Made by a program: the position numbers and the translations under genes
Shown here: piece by piece, positions 28,076 through 38,060 of the stretch
Numbering within the stretch: the first letter of the stretch is position 1
Layout of the letters: the number at the start of each line of letters is the position of its first letter
Notes under the pieces: model-generated
What the model saw: only the letters and a program-made list of their open reading frames with translations
Told to the model about the DNA's origin: nothing
Database searches by the model: none
Origin: Gammaproteobacteria bacterium
GTDB taxonomy: Bacteria > Pseudomonadota > Gammaproteobacteria > UBA4575
Length of the DNA stretch: 64,000 nt
Assembly (NCBI GenBank): GCA_014075255.1
Contig: CP046178.1
Span: 1,568,894-1,632,893 of the forward strand
Direction of reading: 5' to 3'

Positions 28076-28867
28076 TTAAATAGCTACCGGCGCAGATATA
28101 TGTTCATGACATTTATAATTCTGTAATTCAAAGTCTTTATATGTAAAATCAAATATAGATTTAACATCAGGATTAATATGTATTAGTGGTAATTCATAGG
28201 GTGTACGGCTTAATTGCTTCTTCGCTTGTTCAATATGATTGTTATATAAGTGCACATCGCCAAAGGTATGCACAAACTCTCCAACTTGATAACCCGTTAC
28301 TTGCGCTACCATTTGCAATAACAATGCATAAGAGGCGATATTAAACGGCACACCTAAGAAAACATCTGCGCTGCGCTGGTAAAGCTGGCATGAAAGTGTA
28401 TTTTGTGCGACATAAAACTGAAAAAAAGCATGGCATGGCGGTAAAGCCATATTGTCGAGCTCACCCACATTCCATGCACTAACGATATGGCGTCTAGAAA
28501 GCGGGTTTTCTTTTAAGTCCTTAATCAATTGGCTAATTTGATCCACAGTGCCATTAGCCCCTTGCCAACTTCGCCATTGCGAACCATATACCGGTCCGAG
28601 CTCCCCATTTTCATCTGCCCATTCGTTCCAAATCGAGACACCATTTTTATTCAAGTAGTCTACGTTGGTCTCGCCACGCAAAAACCAAAGCAATTCATGA
28701 ATAATGGATTTTAAATGTAACTTTTTAGTTGTCAGCATCGGAAAACCGTTTTGTAAATCAAAACGCATTTGATACCCAAACACAGACACAGTTCCAGTAC
28801 CTGTGCGGTCACCTTTTTCAGCACCATTCGTGATGACATGAGTTAGAAGTTCAAGATACTGCTGCAT
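28076..28867 (-). CDS. thyA: Thymidylate synthase
   Basis: Converts dUMP to dTMP using methylene-tetrahydrofolate. 263 residues, near the E. coli length. Signatures: [17 protein letters not shown], the catalytic cysteine in [14 protein letters not shown], the [18 protein letters not shown] segment and the C-terminal APVAI. It lies 6 bp after lgt and 12 bp before folA on the minus strand. Confidence 0.97.
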   Translation of the reverse strand: MQQYLELLTHVITNGAEKGDRTGTGTVSVFGYQMRFDLQNGFPMLTTKKLHLKSIIHELLWFLRGETNVDYLNKNGVSIWNEWADENGELGPVYGSQWRSWQGANGTVDQISQLIKDLKENPLSRRHIVSAWNVGELDNMALPPCHAFFQFYVAQNTLSCQLYQRSADVFLGVPFNIASYALLLQMVAQVTGYQVGEFVHTFGDVHLYNNHIEQAKKQLSRTPYELPLIHINPDVKSIFDFTYKDFELQNYKCHEHISAPVAI

Positions 28868-28873
28868 GGTTTA

Positions 28874-29668
28874 TTATTCTTTAGCCATTCCAAATTTATT
28901 ATAGGCTAACCACATCGTTACGATGCCTACAATGATCATCGGTAATGACAATAACTGCCCCATGGTTAACCAATCAAAAGCAATAAAGTTTAAATGCGCG
29001 TCCGGTTGACGCACAAACTCTATAACAAATCGGAAAACACCGTATAACAATACAAACAAACCACACACTGCCCCGACTGGACGAGGCTTTTGTGCAAACA
29101 TCCAAAGAATGATGAACATAAGCAAACCTTCTAAAAAAGCTTGATACAGCTGCGATGGATGTCGTGGCAATTCTCCTGCATACGGAAACACCATTCCCCA
29201 AGGAACGTCTGTAACTCGACCCCATAACTCACCATTTATAAAATTACCAATGCGACCCGCGCCTAACCCTATAGGTACCATCGGCGCAACAAAGTCACAT
29301 AATCGCAAAAAACCATACCCTTTTATCCGTTGATACATCCATAATGCGACGATTACTCCAAGCAACCCGCCATGGAAACTCATACCACCTTCCCAAATTT
29401 TGAAAAGGTATAGTGGGCTTTCCAAAAAATAAGAAAAGTTATAAAACAACACTGAACCAATGCGTCCACCTAGGATCACACCTAACATACCGTAAAATAA
29501 GATATCGCCGACGTCATCGGGTTGCGCCACGGTATGTGGTTTTTTGGCATGGATTCGCCCCAAAATCCAGAACCCTAAAAAGCCTATGGCATACATAAGC
29601 CCATACCAGCGTAATTTAAGTGGGCCAAGTGCAAAAATTACAGGTTCTATTTCAGGAAAAGTTAGCAT
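28874..29668 (-). CDS. lgt: Prolipoprotein diacylglyceryl transferase
   Basis: Inner-membrane enzyme that adds diacylglycerol to the lipobox cysteine of prolipoproteins. ATG at 29668 (MLTFPEIEPVIFALGPLKLRWYG) fits family N-termini; the longer frame would add 22 atypical residues. About seven membrane segments. Signature H/R residues are seen in GGMSFHGGLLG and GAGRIGNFINGELWGR, followed by PRHPSQLYQA. The lgt-thyA-folA order is common. Confidence 0.95.
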   Translation of the reverse strand: MLTFPEIEPVIFALGPLKLRWYGLMYAIGFLGFWILGRIHAKKPHTVAQPDDVGDILFYGMLGVILGGRIGSVLFYNFSYFLESPLYLFKIWEGGMSFHGGLLGVIVALWMYQRIKGYGFLRLCDFVAPMVPIGLGAGRIGNFINGELWGRVTDVPWGMVFPYAGELPRHPSQLYQAFLEGLLMFIILWMFAQKPRPVGAVCGLFVLLYGVFRFVIEFVRQPDAHLNFIAFDWLTMGQLLSLPMIIVGIVTMWLAYNKFGMAKE

Positions 29669-29777
29669 ACTTACACTATAACAATAGATAGACTTTGGTA
29701 GTAACAAGTAAAATAATGTATAAAATTTGAACACCCTGAGCGATGTGTTGTGTGATGAAAATTAAGAAAATACAGAA

Positions 29778-31886
29778 ATGACAAAAAACAAAAACCATCT
29801 CGCTGATCAAACCAGCCCCTACTTACTACAACATGCATACAACCCAGTAGAGTGGTATCCATGGGGTGAGCTCGCACTAAATTTAGCTAAAGAGCAAAAC
29901 AAACCCATATTGTTATCGATTGGTTATTCTGCATGTCATTGGTGTCACGTCATGGCGCATGAATCGTTTGAAGACGAGGCCACTGCGAAAATAATGAACG
30001 AGTTATACATCAATATAAAAATTGATCGAGAGGAACGTCCTGACATCGACAAAATTTATCAAACCGCACAATTTTTGCTGACACAACGTTCAGGCGGCTG
30101 GCCCCTGACGATGTTTCTAACTCCTGACGATCAAATGCCCTTCTTTGGTGGCACCTATTTTCCAGATACAGCTCGTCATGGACTACCTGCATTTAAAGAA
30201 CTGCTACATCACATCTCTGACTTTTACCAAAGCCGACGTGAAGAAATTGGTGCTCAAAATGAATCAATGAATACTGCGTTGCAAAATATCTATGAACCCA
30301 ATTACACAAAAACGGATTTAACACCAGATATTCTTGATAGTTGCAATCAACTCCTCGAACAAACTTTTGATGCGGAACATGGCGGGTTTGGTAATGCTCC
30401 AAAATTTCCGCACCCAACAAACATAGAACGGCTATTACGTTTTTATGCCCTATCAAAGTTAGCCGGTATAGAAAAATCTCGCCCTTTGCATGCCGCTATT
30501 TTCAGTTTGGAAAAAATGGCTGCAGGTGGAATTTATGATCATCTTGGAGGAGGATTTAGTCGTTATTCTGTAGATCAATATTGGATGATCCCGCATTTTG
30601 AAAAAATGCTCTACGACAATGGCCCTTTACTAGCACTGTATGCACAAGCTTTTTCGTTAAATTATTCAGACCAGTTTAAAAGAGCTTGCGAAGGTACTAC
30701 AAGATGGCTGATGCGTGAGATGCAGTCTCCTGAAGGAGGTTATTATTCAACATTGGATGCAGACTCGGAAGGAACAGAGGGAAAATTCTACGTATGGGAT
30801 AAATCTGAAGTTCTAAATGTTCTAAGTGCTGAAGAATACGCCATCTTTGCACCACACTTTGGTTTGGATGGCGCAGCTAATTTTGAGGGCCAATATCATT
30901 TGCATATTTTTAAAACCGATAAACAAATTTGTGAAGATCAATCGATTAGTATTATTGAGTTTAATGAACTATTAAATAGCGCTAAACAAAAATTATTTGC
31001 ACTACGAGAAAAACGCATTCGCCCTGGTCGTGATGAAAAAATTCTAACGAGCTGGAACGCACTCATGATTCGCGGCATGGCAATAGCTGGCCGCACTTTA
31101 AACAATGGCGAATATATAGAGTCCGCAGATCGTGCTCTTAACTTCATTCGAACCACCATGTGGAAAAACCAGCGTTTATTTGCAACCTATAAAGCCTCTG
31201 GCACAGAAAGTAAAGCACATCTCGATGCTTATTTAGATGACTATGCATACTTACTAGATGCCTTGCTAGAAATGTTACAGGCTCGTTGGAATACAGAAGA
31301 TCTGAATTGGGCATGTGAAATTGCAGATGTTATGTTAGAACAGTTTGAAGACCCAACACTGGGTGGGTTTTATTTCACTGCCAGTGATCATGAACAACTC
31401 ATTCAACGACCGAAAACCATTAGTGATGATTCCACTCCTTCTGGTAATGGTGTTGCTGCTTTTGCATTAGCGCGTCTCGGCTATTTATTAGCAGATTCAA
31501 AGTATATAGAAGCTGCTGAACGCGTAATTCAGTTTGCAGCACATGCCATCAGCCAATCACCTATGGGCCACACAAGCTTGTTACATGCTTTTGAAGAACA
31601 ATTGCACCCACCGCAAATTATTATTCTCAATGGAAAAAAGAAAGCGTTAACAAAATGGTATGAAGAATGTACTCGAGGCTATGCGCCGCAACGCATGGTG
31701 TATGCTATTGATGAAGAAACTAAAGACCTACCTGAAGCCGTTGCTGAAAAGAAGCATAAGACTTCAAGCAACGAAGGTGTTACTGCATATGTTTGTCAAG
31801 GCATGCAATGCGATGCGCCCATTGAATCATTTGCTGAATTACAGAAGATTCTTGCTGATACAAGCATTCAACCACCAACAAATTAA
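29778..31886 (+). CDS. Thioredoxin-fold DUF255 protein (YyaL/SSP411 family)
   Basis: 702-residue protein: an N-terminal thioredoxin-like DUF255 domain ([19 protein letters not shown]; active-site CHWC in [17 protein letters not shown]) and a long alpha/alpha-barrel region similar to N-acylglucosamine epimerases ([21 protein letters not shown]). The family (human SPATA20, bacterial YyaL) is widespread but of unsettled function. It is divergent from lgt and 21 bp upstream of the acyltransferase gene. Confidence 0.88.
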   Translation: MTKNKNHLADQTSPYLLQHAYNPVEWYPWGELALNLAKEQNKPILLSIGYSACHWCHVMAHESFEDEATAKIMNELYINIKIDREERPDIDKIYQTAQFLLTQRSGGWPLTMFLTPDDQMPFFGGTYFPDTARHGLPAFKELLHHISDFYQSRREEIGAQNESMNTALQNIYEPNYTKTDLTPDILDSCNQLLEQTFDAEHGGFGNAPKFPHPTNIERLLRFYALSKLAGIEKSRPLHAAIFSLEKMAAGGIYDHLGGGFSRYSVDQYWMIPHFEKMLYDNGPLLALYAQAFSLNYSDQFKRACEGTTRWLMREMQSPEGGYYSTLDADSEGTEGKFYVWDKSEVLNVLSAEEYAIFAPHFGLDGAANFEGQYHLHIFKTDKQICEDQSISIIEFNELLNSAKQKLFALREKRIRPGRDEKILTSWNALMIRGMAIAGRTLNNGEYIESADRALNFIRTTMWKNQRLFATYKASGTESKAHLDAYLDDYAYLLDALLEMLQARWNTEDLNWACEIADVMLEQFEDPTLGGFYFTASDHEQLIQRPKTISDDSTPSGNGVAAFALARLGYLLADSKYIEAAERVIQFAAHAISQSPMGHTSLLHAFEEQLHPPQIIILNGKKKALTKWYEECTRGYAPQRMVYAIDEETKDLPEAVAEKKHKTSSNEGVTAYVCQGMQCDAPIESFAELQKILADTSIQPPTN

Positions 31887-31907
31887 ACCCAATAATAATT
31901 TTCAAAC

Positions 31908-32663
31908 ATGAGTGCATTACGTGGCATTTTGCGACTGTTTCATCTCGTTGCACATCTATTCAAAGGGCTGTTTTTGTCATATACAAAACTTCATGGCACG
32001 CAAAGCCATGATCTATCACAAGAACAACACCACATCATTCTTAGCTGGCTGCGAAAAACTGCCGAAATTATTGGAATTGAAATTCAGGTCAAAGGTACTC
32101 CAGTTGTGGCTCCAGCTTTCGTTGTTGCTAATCATATTTCTTGGCTCGATATATTAATCATATCTTCCGTACTGCCGGTTTCATTTTTATCTAAGGCAGA
32201 GATACGCAATTGGCCTATCGTAGGCACCTTATCTGCTAAGGCAGGCACTTTGTTTATTCATCGCGGTTCAAAAAATGGTGCTGCGGAAGCGGTTGAACTC
32301 GTAAAGATAAAATTAAAAGCAGGTCATAGCGTGGCATCTTTCCCAGAAGCCAAAACTACTAAAGGTAGTTCAGTAGAAATGTTTCATGCGCGTTTATTTG
32401 CAGCTGCAATTGAGACAGACACACCTGTGCAAGCTGTCGCATTGCGTTATCCGCCATTAGAAAATCAATCTACTGAAAACATCAATCCGATTGTTCCTTA
32501 TGTTGAAGGACCAAATTTAGTGCAACATGCTTTTAGAATTATGTGTGCTAAACGCACGATTGCTGACGTGACTTTATGTAACCCTATAAAAAGTAAAGAT
32601 CAACTTAGAAAAGAACTTGCGCAATCAGCAAGAGATACGATTGCGCAAATAATAGAAATTTAA
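31908..32663 (+). CDS. PlsC-type lysophospholipid acyltransferase
   Basis: 251-residue membrane-associated acyltransferase. The HX4D motif is in ANHISWLDI and the second substrate motif is FPEAKTTKGSSV, in place of the usual FPEGT. SFLSKAEIRNWPIVGTL and KAGTLFIHRG are typical PlsC-family blocks. It may make phosphatidic acid or act in lipid remodelling; a dedicated plsC elsewhere cannot be excluded. It is convergent with tpx, with only 2 bp between stop codons. Confidence 0.85.
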   Translation: MSALRGILRLFHLVAHLFKGLFLSYTKLHGTQSHDLSQEQHHIILSWLRKTAEIIGIEIQVKGTPVVAPAFVVANHISWLDILIISSVLPVSFLSKAEIRNWPIVGTLSAKAGTLFIHRGSKNGAAEAVELVKIKLKAGHSVASFPEAKTTKGSSVEMFHARLFAAAIETDTPVQAVALRYPPLENQSTENINPIVPYVEGPNLVQHAFRIMCAKRTIADVTLCNPIKSKDQLRKELAQSARDTIAQIIEI

Positions 32664-32665
32664 CG

Positions 32666-33166
32666 TTAATTTAATGCCTGCATAGCAGCATCGTAGTCGG
32701 GCTCATTAGCAATTTCACCCACAAGCTCAGCGTGAACTACTGAGTTTTCTTGATCAAGAACTACTAGTGCACGTGCTGTAATCCCTGCCAGAGGACCGTC
32801 TTCTATTAAAACGCCGTAATCGCGCGAAAATTCGTTAGATCGCATAATTGAAAGTGGCTTAACATTATCCACCCCTTCAGCTCCACAAAAACGTGACATT
32901 GCAAATGGTAGATCGGCTGCAATGACTAAAATCACTGTATCCTCATGCTCTTTAGCATAGTCATTAAACTTCTTTGTAGAAGTTGCGCAAACCGGTGTAT
33001 CTAAACTTGGAACAATACTAAGAAGCTTTTTCTTGCCAGGGAAAGATGCAAGCGATACATTTTCTAAATCTTTATTAACCAATACAAAATCGGGTGCTGT
33101 AGAACCAATTTCTGGAAGGTTTCCATTTGTGTGTATTTCATTACCTTGTAATGTAATTTTTGCCAT
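32666..33166 (-). CDS. tpx: Thiol peroxidase Tpx (atypical 2-Cys peroxiredoxin)
   Basis: Reduces hydrogen and organic peroxides using thioredoxin. 166 residues. The peroxidatic cysteine is in [16 protein letters not shown] and the resolving cysteine is in [13 protein letters not shown]. The Tpx opening [18 protein letters not shown] is clear. GGAG lies upstream of the start. Confidence 0.95.
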   Translation of the reverse strand: MAKITLQGNEIHTNGNLPEIGSTAPDFVLVNKDLENVSLASFPGKKKLLSIVPSLDTPVCATSTKKFNDYAKEHEDTVILVIAADLPFAMSRFCGAEGVDNVKPLSIMRSNEFSRDYGVLIEDGPLAGITARALVVLDQENSVVHAELVGEIANEPDYDAAMQALN

Positions 33167-33231
33167 GTATTTCTCCGAGATAACTTGCGTTATGGCTTAT
33201 TTATTATTTTGAAGTGTTTAATTTTTAAACA

Positions 33232-33618
33232 CTAATTCTCAATAGAAGAATCATATTGGCTTGCATTCAATAAGCTGTCAATTGATGATTTATCTAATAT
33301 TTCAATCTTGCATAACCAGCCTTCATCGTAAGGTGATTCATTTAATACTTCAGGCGAATCAACAAGTTCCTCGTTCACTGCAATTATTTTGCATCCAATA
33401 GGTGCAAAAATATCACTTGCAACTTTTACGGATTCCACGATTGCACAAGCACCACCTGGCTGATACTCATTCTCAACTTCTGGCAGCTCTACATATACAA
33501 TGTCGCCCAATTCAGACTGCGCATACTCAGTAATACCAATGGTGGCTATTTCATCAGTTTCTAACAGCAACCAAATATGTTCTTCTGAATATATGCGATC
33601 GTCAGGGCTTTCACTCAT
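33232..33618 (-). CDS. gcvH: Glycine cleavage system H protein
   Basis: Lipoyl-carrying shuttle protein of the glycine cleavage complex (128 aa). The lipoylated lysine is in AIVESVKVASDIFAP. RIYSEEHIWL and GITEYAQSELGDIVYVELPE are diagnostic. gcvT and gcvP are not adjacent, so the gene stands alone beside tpx. Lipoylation would need lipB and lipA, which are at the left edge. Upstream are GGACCTGAGAG as ribosome site and a TATAAT-like box near 33660. Confidence 0.95.
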   Translation of the reverse strand: MSESPDDRIYSEEHIWLLLETDEIATIGITEYAQSELGDIVYVELPEVENEYQPGGACAIVESVKVASDIFAPIGCKIIAVNEELVDSPEVLNESPYDEGWLCKIEILDKSSIDSLLNASQYDSSIEN

Positions 33619-33725
33619 AATAAACTCTCAGGTCCTTTCATAAATTTATGCTATTCATTGTATAATTATAAAAGTTTCATGCACTGTAATCGAACCGTAA
33701 TTACCCTATAACTACCGTCAAATTA

Positions 33726-34166
33726 ATGTACAAAATAATCTTATTTAGTTTTATCACACTACTTGTAGCCTGCAATCAAACCCCTACAGAATCCTTCAGC
33801 ACTGAAGGTGCCTGGGTACGTGAAGCACCACCCAATGCGGGCGCTATGGCTGGCTATGTAACTATTAAAAACAATACCGACCAAGACCGCATACTTTCCT
33901 TTGCAAAAAGCAATCAATTCAATGCAGTTGAAATTCACCGCACTATTGTGGAAAACGGTGTGGCGAAAATGCGGCGCCAAGAGGACTTACCAATACTTGC
34001 TGGTGGCTCGCTTATACTGGAGCCAGGCAGTTATCATTTGATGCTAATGACTCCAAAATCTGCTTTTAAAGCCAATGATGAAATTACCGTAACGGTCGGC
34101 TTAAAATTGGACGATAATATTCAGGAAGTCGATATCGTAATGCCGGTTAAAAAGCCTAATTCATAA
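33726..34166 (+). CDS. Periplasmic copper chaperone PCu(A)C, lipoprotein
   Basis: 146-residue PCu(A)C-family protein that carries Cu(I) for insertion into cytochrome oxidase. The lipobox is LLVAC (C16). The copper-site histidine and methionines follow the family spacing: VEIHRT, then AKMRRQED and SYHLMLM near the C-terminus. N-terminal GAWVREAPPNAGAMAGYVTI is also typical. No cytochrome oxidase genes are in the window. Divergent from gcvH. Confidence 0.9.
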   Translation: MYKIILFSFITLLVACNQTPTESFSTEGAWVREAPPNAGAMAGYVTIKNNTDQDRILSFAKSNQFNAVEIHRTIVENGVAKMRRQEDLPILAGGSLILEPGSYHLMLMTPKSAFKANDEITVTVGLKLDDNIQEVDIVMPVKKPNS

Positions 34167-34280
34167 ACAATAACCATAATAATCACAAGGCTTAATAAGA
34201 ATATTATCCCCAAATAACGCGTAAGCGAGATTCTTAATTCGGTATTATCTCTGTAGCCGTTATCTAAAAATAATTATCCA

Positions 34281-34303
34281 TGCAGATGTATTAATAATCT
34301 GCA
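34281..34303. promoter_or_regulatory. Inverted repeat just upstream of tupB
   Basis: TGCAGAT (34281-34287) and ATCTGCA (34297-34303) flank the self-complementary TATTAATA. It ends 7 bp before the annotated tupB start, where an operator or a start-occluding RNA hairpin would act. The rest of the 143-bp gap from 34167 shows no gene. Confidence 0.5.
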
Positions 34304-34309
34304 ACTCAA

Positions 34310-35026
34310 TTGGTACTTGTCTTGAACGATTTTTCACATGCTTTTTCCAAAGCGTTCCAACTTATATTTCAATTAGACCCAGCTCTGATAGAAATAATTG
34401 GGCTATCTTTGCGTGTGAGCATAACTGCCGTTTTTATTGCCAGCTTAATTGGCTTGCCGCTGGGTGCAGCACTGGCTTTGTATAAATTTCATGGCCGCGG
34501 AATAATTGTTGCACTACTGAATGCTTTTATGGGATTGCCACCTGTAGTAGTGGGGTTAGTAGTGTATTTGCTTTTATCGCGCTCGGGCCCGCTTGGAGTG
34601 TTAGGTTTATTGTTTACACCCACTGCGATGATCATTGCACAAGTGTGTTTAATCACTCCTATCATCGCTGCCCTTACACGTCAAACCATTCTTGATGCCA
34701 ATGTTGAATACCATGAACAACTGCGCGCGCTAGGTGCCAAAGCATCACGCATGATGAAAACTTTATTGTGGGAAACACGCTTTAGTTTAATGACAGGCGT
34801 GTTTGCAGGTTTTGGTCGCGCCATTGCCGAAGTAGGTGCGGTATTAATTGTAGGTGGCAACATCAACCATGCAACTCGAGTCATGACCACTGCCATTGCA
34901 CTAGAAACACGCAAAGGCGACATCGAACTTGCTCTCGCTCTTGGTATTATTCTTATTACTATTTCTTTAATTGTTACTTCACTTGTGATGAGCGCTAAGC
35001 ATGCTGCATACCAATATCATAGCTAA
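34310..35026 (+). CDS. tupB: Tungstate-type ABC transporter permease (TupB)
   Basis: 238-residue permease with about five membrane segments and the EAA-like loop EYHEQLRALGAKASRMMKTLLWETRFSLMTG. GLPPVVVGLVVYLLLSRSGPLG is characteristic of TupB permeases. The start is uncertain: TTG at 34310, or TTG at 34322 giving MNDFSHAF; neither has a good Shine-Dalgarno. First gene of a tupBCA operon; the next gene begins 1 bp after its stop. Confidence 0.88.
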   Translation: MVLVLNDFSHAFSKAFQLIFQLDPALIEIIGLSLRVSITAVFIASLIGLPLGAALALYKFHGRGIIVALLNAFMGLPPVVVGLVVYLLLSRSGPLGVLGLLFTPTAMIIAQVCLITPIIAALTRQTILDANVEYHEQLRALGAKASRMMKTLLWETRFSLMTGVFAGFGRAIAEVGAVLIVGGNINHATRVMTTAIALETRKGDIELALALGIILITISLIVTSLVMSAKHAAYQYHS

Positions 35027-35027
35027 C

Positions 35028-35756
35028 ATGAATGAAGTAAATGCTTTGCCTTTGCAGGTGAATAATCTGCAAATTACTAAAAATGGTAATGCTCTATTAA
35101 GCGATGTCACGCTCTCGATAGAATCTAATGATGTAACCGTTATTCTTGGCCCGAATGGTGCTGGCAAAAGCCTGTTATTACGCTCAGCACATGGTTTAGA
35201 AACGCTTTCTAAAGGTTCTTTGCAATGGAATACACATACCCCTCAACCACAACATTCTTGGCGTGCCTATATTTTCCAAAAACCAGTATTATTGCGCCGC
35301 AGTGTGCGCGCTAATCTTGAATATGTGCTATCCCTACATAATATCAACAAGGCCGAATACACTTCATTGATAGATACAGCACTAGAACATACTGGATTAA
35401 GCCAACTGGCGGATCGCAATGCGCGCGTGTTATCAGGAGGAGAGCAACAACGCCTCAACATCGCTCGTGCATGGGTATTACAGCCCAAAGTGATTCTGCT
35501 AGACGAACCCACTGCAGAATTAGACCCCAATGGGACTGCGGCTATTGAACGTTTAATCAAGACAATTGCCCAACAAGGCACTAAAATAATCATGTCGACT
35601 CACGACTTAGGCCAGGCACATAGATTAGCTAATGACATCGTATTTTTACATCAAGGAAAATTAGTCGAGCACACGCCCGCTAAATCTTTTTTTGAACAGC
35701 CACAAAGCAAAATGGCACAGGACTTTATTGCAGGAAAATTACTAAATGGAGATTAG
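35028..35756 (+). CDS. tupC: Tungstate-type ABC transporter ATP-binding protein (TupC)
   Basis: ATPase subunit (about 242 aa from ATG 35028; a frame from 35001 would overlap tupB). Walker A GPNGAGKS, signature LSGGEQQR, Walker B VILLDEPTAELD and the switch histidine in MSTHDLGQ are all present. Energises import of the oxyanion bound by TupA. Confidence 0.9.
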   Translation: MNEVNALPLQVNNLQITKNGNALLSDVTLSIESNDVTVILGPNGAGKSLLLRSAHGLETLSKGSLQWNTHTPQPQHSWRAYIFQKPVLLRRSVRANLEYVLSLHNINKAEYTSLIDTALEHTGLSQLADRNARVLSGGEQQRLNIARAWVLQPKVILLDEPTAELDPNGTAAIERLIKTIAQQGTKIIMSTHDLGQAHRLANDIVFLHQGKLVEHTPAKSFFEQPQSKMAQDFIAGKLLNGD

Positions 35757-35762
35757 AAAATA

Positions 35763-36602
35763 ATGAATAGGATTTTAACCATCTTTTTTCTATTGCTCAT
35801 CACGATGAATGTGGTACTTGCCGAGGATGAATCATTTATTACTCTTTCTTCAACTACGTCTACTGATAATTCTGGTTTGTTGGAATATTTAATTCCTAAG
35901 TTTAAAAACAAAACCGGTATCGATGTGCGTGTCATTGCAGTAGGAACCGGTCGAGCACTTCTATTGGGTGAACGAGGAGATGCAGATATTGTATTAGTGC
36001 ATCATCAAATATCTGAAGAAGAATTTGTAGAGAGCGGCTTTGGAATAGACCGCCGCGATGTCATGTATAACGACTACGTGATAGTAGGACCCAAAAATGA
36101 TCCTGCAGATATTAATGAGTTAAAACATGCAGCAGACGCATTTAAGTTAATTAGTCAGCACCAAGTTCCTTTTGTATCGCGCGGAGATAACAGCGGCACA
36201 CATAAAAAAGAAATAGAGTTATGGTCACTTGCTAACGTAGACGCTGTTAAGCACAGCGGCGACTGGTATCGTGAAGCAGGTGCCGGCATGGGGGCTACCC
36301 TTAATATTGCCAACGGCATGAGTGCCTATACCATGACAGATCGCGGTACGTGGTTATCGTTCAAAAACCGTGATGACCTCACCTTACTATTTGAAAATGA
36401 CCCCCCGTTATTTAATCAATACGGCGTGATCTTGGTAAACCCAGATCGACATGGGCATATTAAATACCTACACGCTAAACAGTTTTCTGACTGGCTCATT
36501 TCAAACGAAGGCCAACAAGCCATTGCAGACTATACATTGGAAGATCAGCAATTGTTTTTTCCTAACGCACGGCATGAAATTGCTACAGTTGAGACTGATT
36601 AG
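35763..36602 (+). CDS. tupA: Tungstate-type substrate-binding protein (TupA)
   Basis: Periplasmic binding protein, 279 residues, with a signal peptide (cleavage near VLA). The anion-binding motif appears as SSTTSTDNSGLL, as in TupA proteins (TTTS). FVSRGDNSGTHKKE and the GMGATLNIANGMSAYTMTDRG blocks are family-typical. It binds tungstate with high affinity in characterised relatives; molybdate or vanadate cannot be excluded. It follows tupC by 6 bp. Confidence 0.9.
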   Translation: MNRILTIFFLLLITMNVVLAEDESFITLSSTTSTDNSGLLEYLIPKFKNKTGIDVRVIAVGTGRALLLGERGDADIVLVHHQISEEEFVESGFGIDRRDVMYNDYVIVGPKNDPADINELKHAADAFKLISQHQVPFVSRGDNSGTHKKEIELWSLANVDAVKHSGDWYREAGAGMGATLNIANGMSAYTMTDRGTWLSFKNRDDLTLLFENDPPLFNQYGVILVNPDRHGHIKYLHAKQFSDWLISNEGQQAIADYTLEDQQLFFPNARHEIATVETD

Positions 36603-36667
36603 AATTCGAATTCATTTCGCTTGTAGATATAATTATGCGCTCTAAATTCAATGTTTAAGGCGTAAAA

Positions 36668-37078
36668 ATGGATTTCACTCAAATTCTAGAATTACTTTCC
36701 ACCATTCCAATTTGGGCTTGGGCATTTGGCGGCTTTATTATTTTTATGTTCGTATTTGGTGACCAGAAACTATGGGAACTAGAAGTTAAGTTTCCAACGA
36801 AACCTGGTGTGGGTCGCGGTGAGGTAGAGTTTGAATGCCACAAGAAAAAAGGCAGCTCTATAGAATTAAAATTCACCCTAGAAGACCTTTATCAAAACAA
36901 AGACATTGAAATCATTCTAAATAATAAATCTATCTATACGATACCTGTATCCAAAAATACTAGTGCTCGAACATATATTAATGAAAAATTTGCTCTTCAA
37001 AAACCTAATGAAGGCGACAAAGTCGAAGTTAATATTGGCGGGAAAAAGCAATTTGAAGGTGTGCTTGTACGAGACTAA
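36668..37078 (+). CDS. Small membrane-anchored protein, unknown function
   Basis: 136 residues with one hydrophobic segment (IPIWAWAFGGFIIFMFVFG, about residues 14-32) and a soluble beta-rich part. I do not recognise the family. It heads four same-strand genes (36668-38492) that all look membrane or exported. Six bp separate it from the next gene. Confidence 0.65.
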   Translation: MDFTQILELLSTIPIWAWAFGGFIIFMFVFGDQKLWELEVKFPTKPGVGRGEVEFECHKKKGSSIELKFTLEDLYQNKDIEIILNNKSIYTIPVSKNTSARTYINEKFALQKPNEGDKVEVNIGGKKQFEGVLVRD

Positions 37079-37084
37079 TCGACA

Positions 37085-37576
37085 TTGAGCAAAATTAAAC
37101 ATCCATATAAACCCAACCCTCTGACCTTCATATTTATCACACTATTTTTTGGCGGCTGTGCAGCCATTCTATCTAAAGTCGCTTCATCAAATACACAAGG
37201 GTTAATTTTAAATCGCTTTGTTGAATTCTCTGCGATAAATGCAACGATTTTTTACTGGTGCTTGACAGCTGCAGCTACAATATTTGTAGTCATTGGTTTG
37301 CTAGGTATTTACTCAGCCTTAACTTCAAAAAATGAAATTATCTTGATGGAAACTGGTTTTTCAGCACCAAAAAGTCTCATCGGCAATACTATAGTGGCCG
37401 TACATTATTCTGATATCACACACTTAGCACCCATATCGGTCAAAGGACAAAGAATGCTTAAAATTGAACATACAAACGGCAACATCGCTATTCAGCAGAG
37501 CGCACTACCCAATAAACAAGCGTATGATGAAGTGGTTAATACCATTACAACCAAAACGCAATCCTTCCAAGGATAA
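37085..37576 (+). CDS. Membrane protein of unknown function
   Basis: 163 residues from a TTG start. Two membrane segments (about 13-35 and 55-80) are followed by a C-terminal domain (KNEIILMETGFSAPKSLI ... DITHLAPISVKGQRMLKIEH) that resembles a PH-like/YcxB-type beta domain; that comparison is weak. It is 3 bp upstream of the next gene, so it is probably co-transcribed. Confidence 0.6.
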   Translation: MSKIKHPYKPNPLTFIFITLFFGGCAAILSKVASSNTQGLILNRFVEFSAINATIFYWCLTAAATIFVVIGLLGIYSALTSKNEIILMETGFSAPKSLIGNTIVAVHYSDITHLAPISVKGQRMLKIEHTNGNIAIQQSALPNKQAYDEVVNTITTKTQSFQG

Positions 37577-37579
37577 AAT

Positions 37580-38023
37580 ATGAAAATTCACATTTTCGTT
37601 TTCGCTATATTCATTGCACTGTTTAGCAATGTGTATGCAGAAACAAACATTGAAAAATATAAAGAAAATTATGCGAAACAACTTATTCCATTATTAAAAG
37701 AACGAATGGGTATGGAGCTTAAAATTCAATCTGAGGCTGATGCACATGAGCATGTCACAACACTGGCAAACAGAATGGCAAGCTGTCAATTAATCGCACT
37801 AGAAAACTACCCTCAAAAGTATCAAGATGCCTCAATCGTACCGATTGCAAATGGCGTCGATCTCAACAAAGCGAATGAAGACTTAAAGGTAATAATTCAA
37901 GAAGATATCAAAAGCGGCGAAGTAACCGATCAAGAACTCAAAACAATGACTGAAGCTGCGGTTGAAAAATACAAGATTTGCCTAAGCGACGCCGAGCCGA
38001 ATCCAGACAATATGCCTCAATAA
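37580..38023 (+). CDS. Exported protein, first of a tandem paralogue pair
   Basis: 147 residues with a signal peptide (cleavage near NVYA). Mature part mostly helical. It shares with the following gene the pattern EKYK..Y..Q..P.L, the segment YPQKYQDASI, and two conserved cysteines (SCQLIALE and KICLSD). Function not recognised; the cysteines may form a disulfide in the periplasm. Confidence 0.65.
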   Translation: MKIHIFVFAIFIALFSNVYAETNIEKYKENYAKQLIPLLKERMGMELKIQSEADAHEHVTTLANRMASCQLIALENYPQKYQDASIVPIANGVDLNKANEDLKVIIQEDIKSGEVTDQELKTMTEAAVEKYKICLSDAEPNPDNMPQ

Positions 38024-38060
38024 TATGTCAAAACAAAATCCCTGAATAACTTCAACCGTA

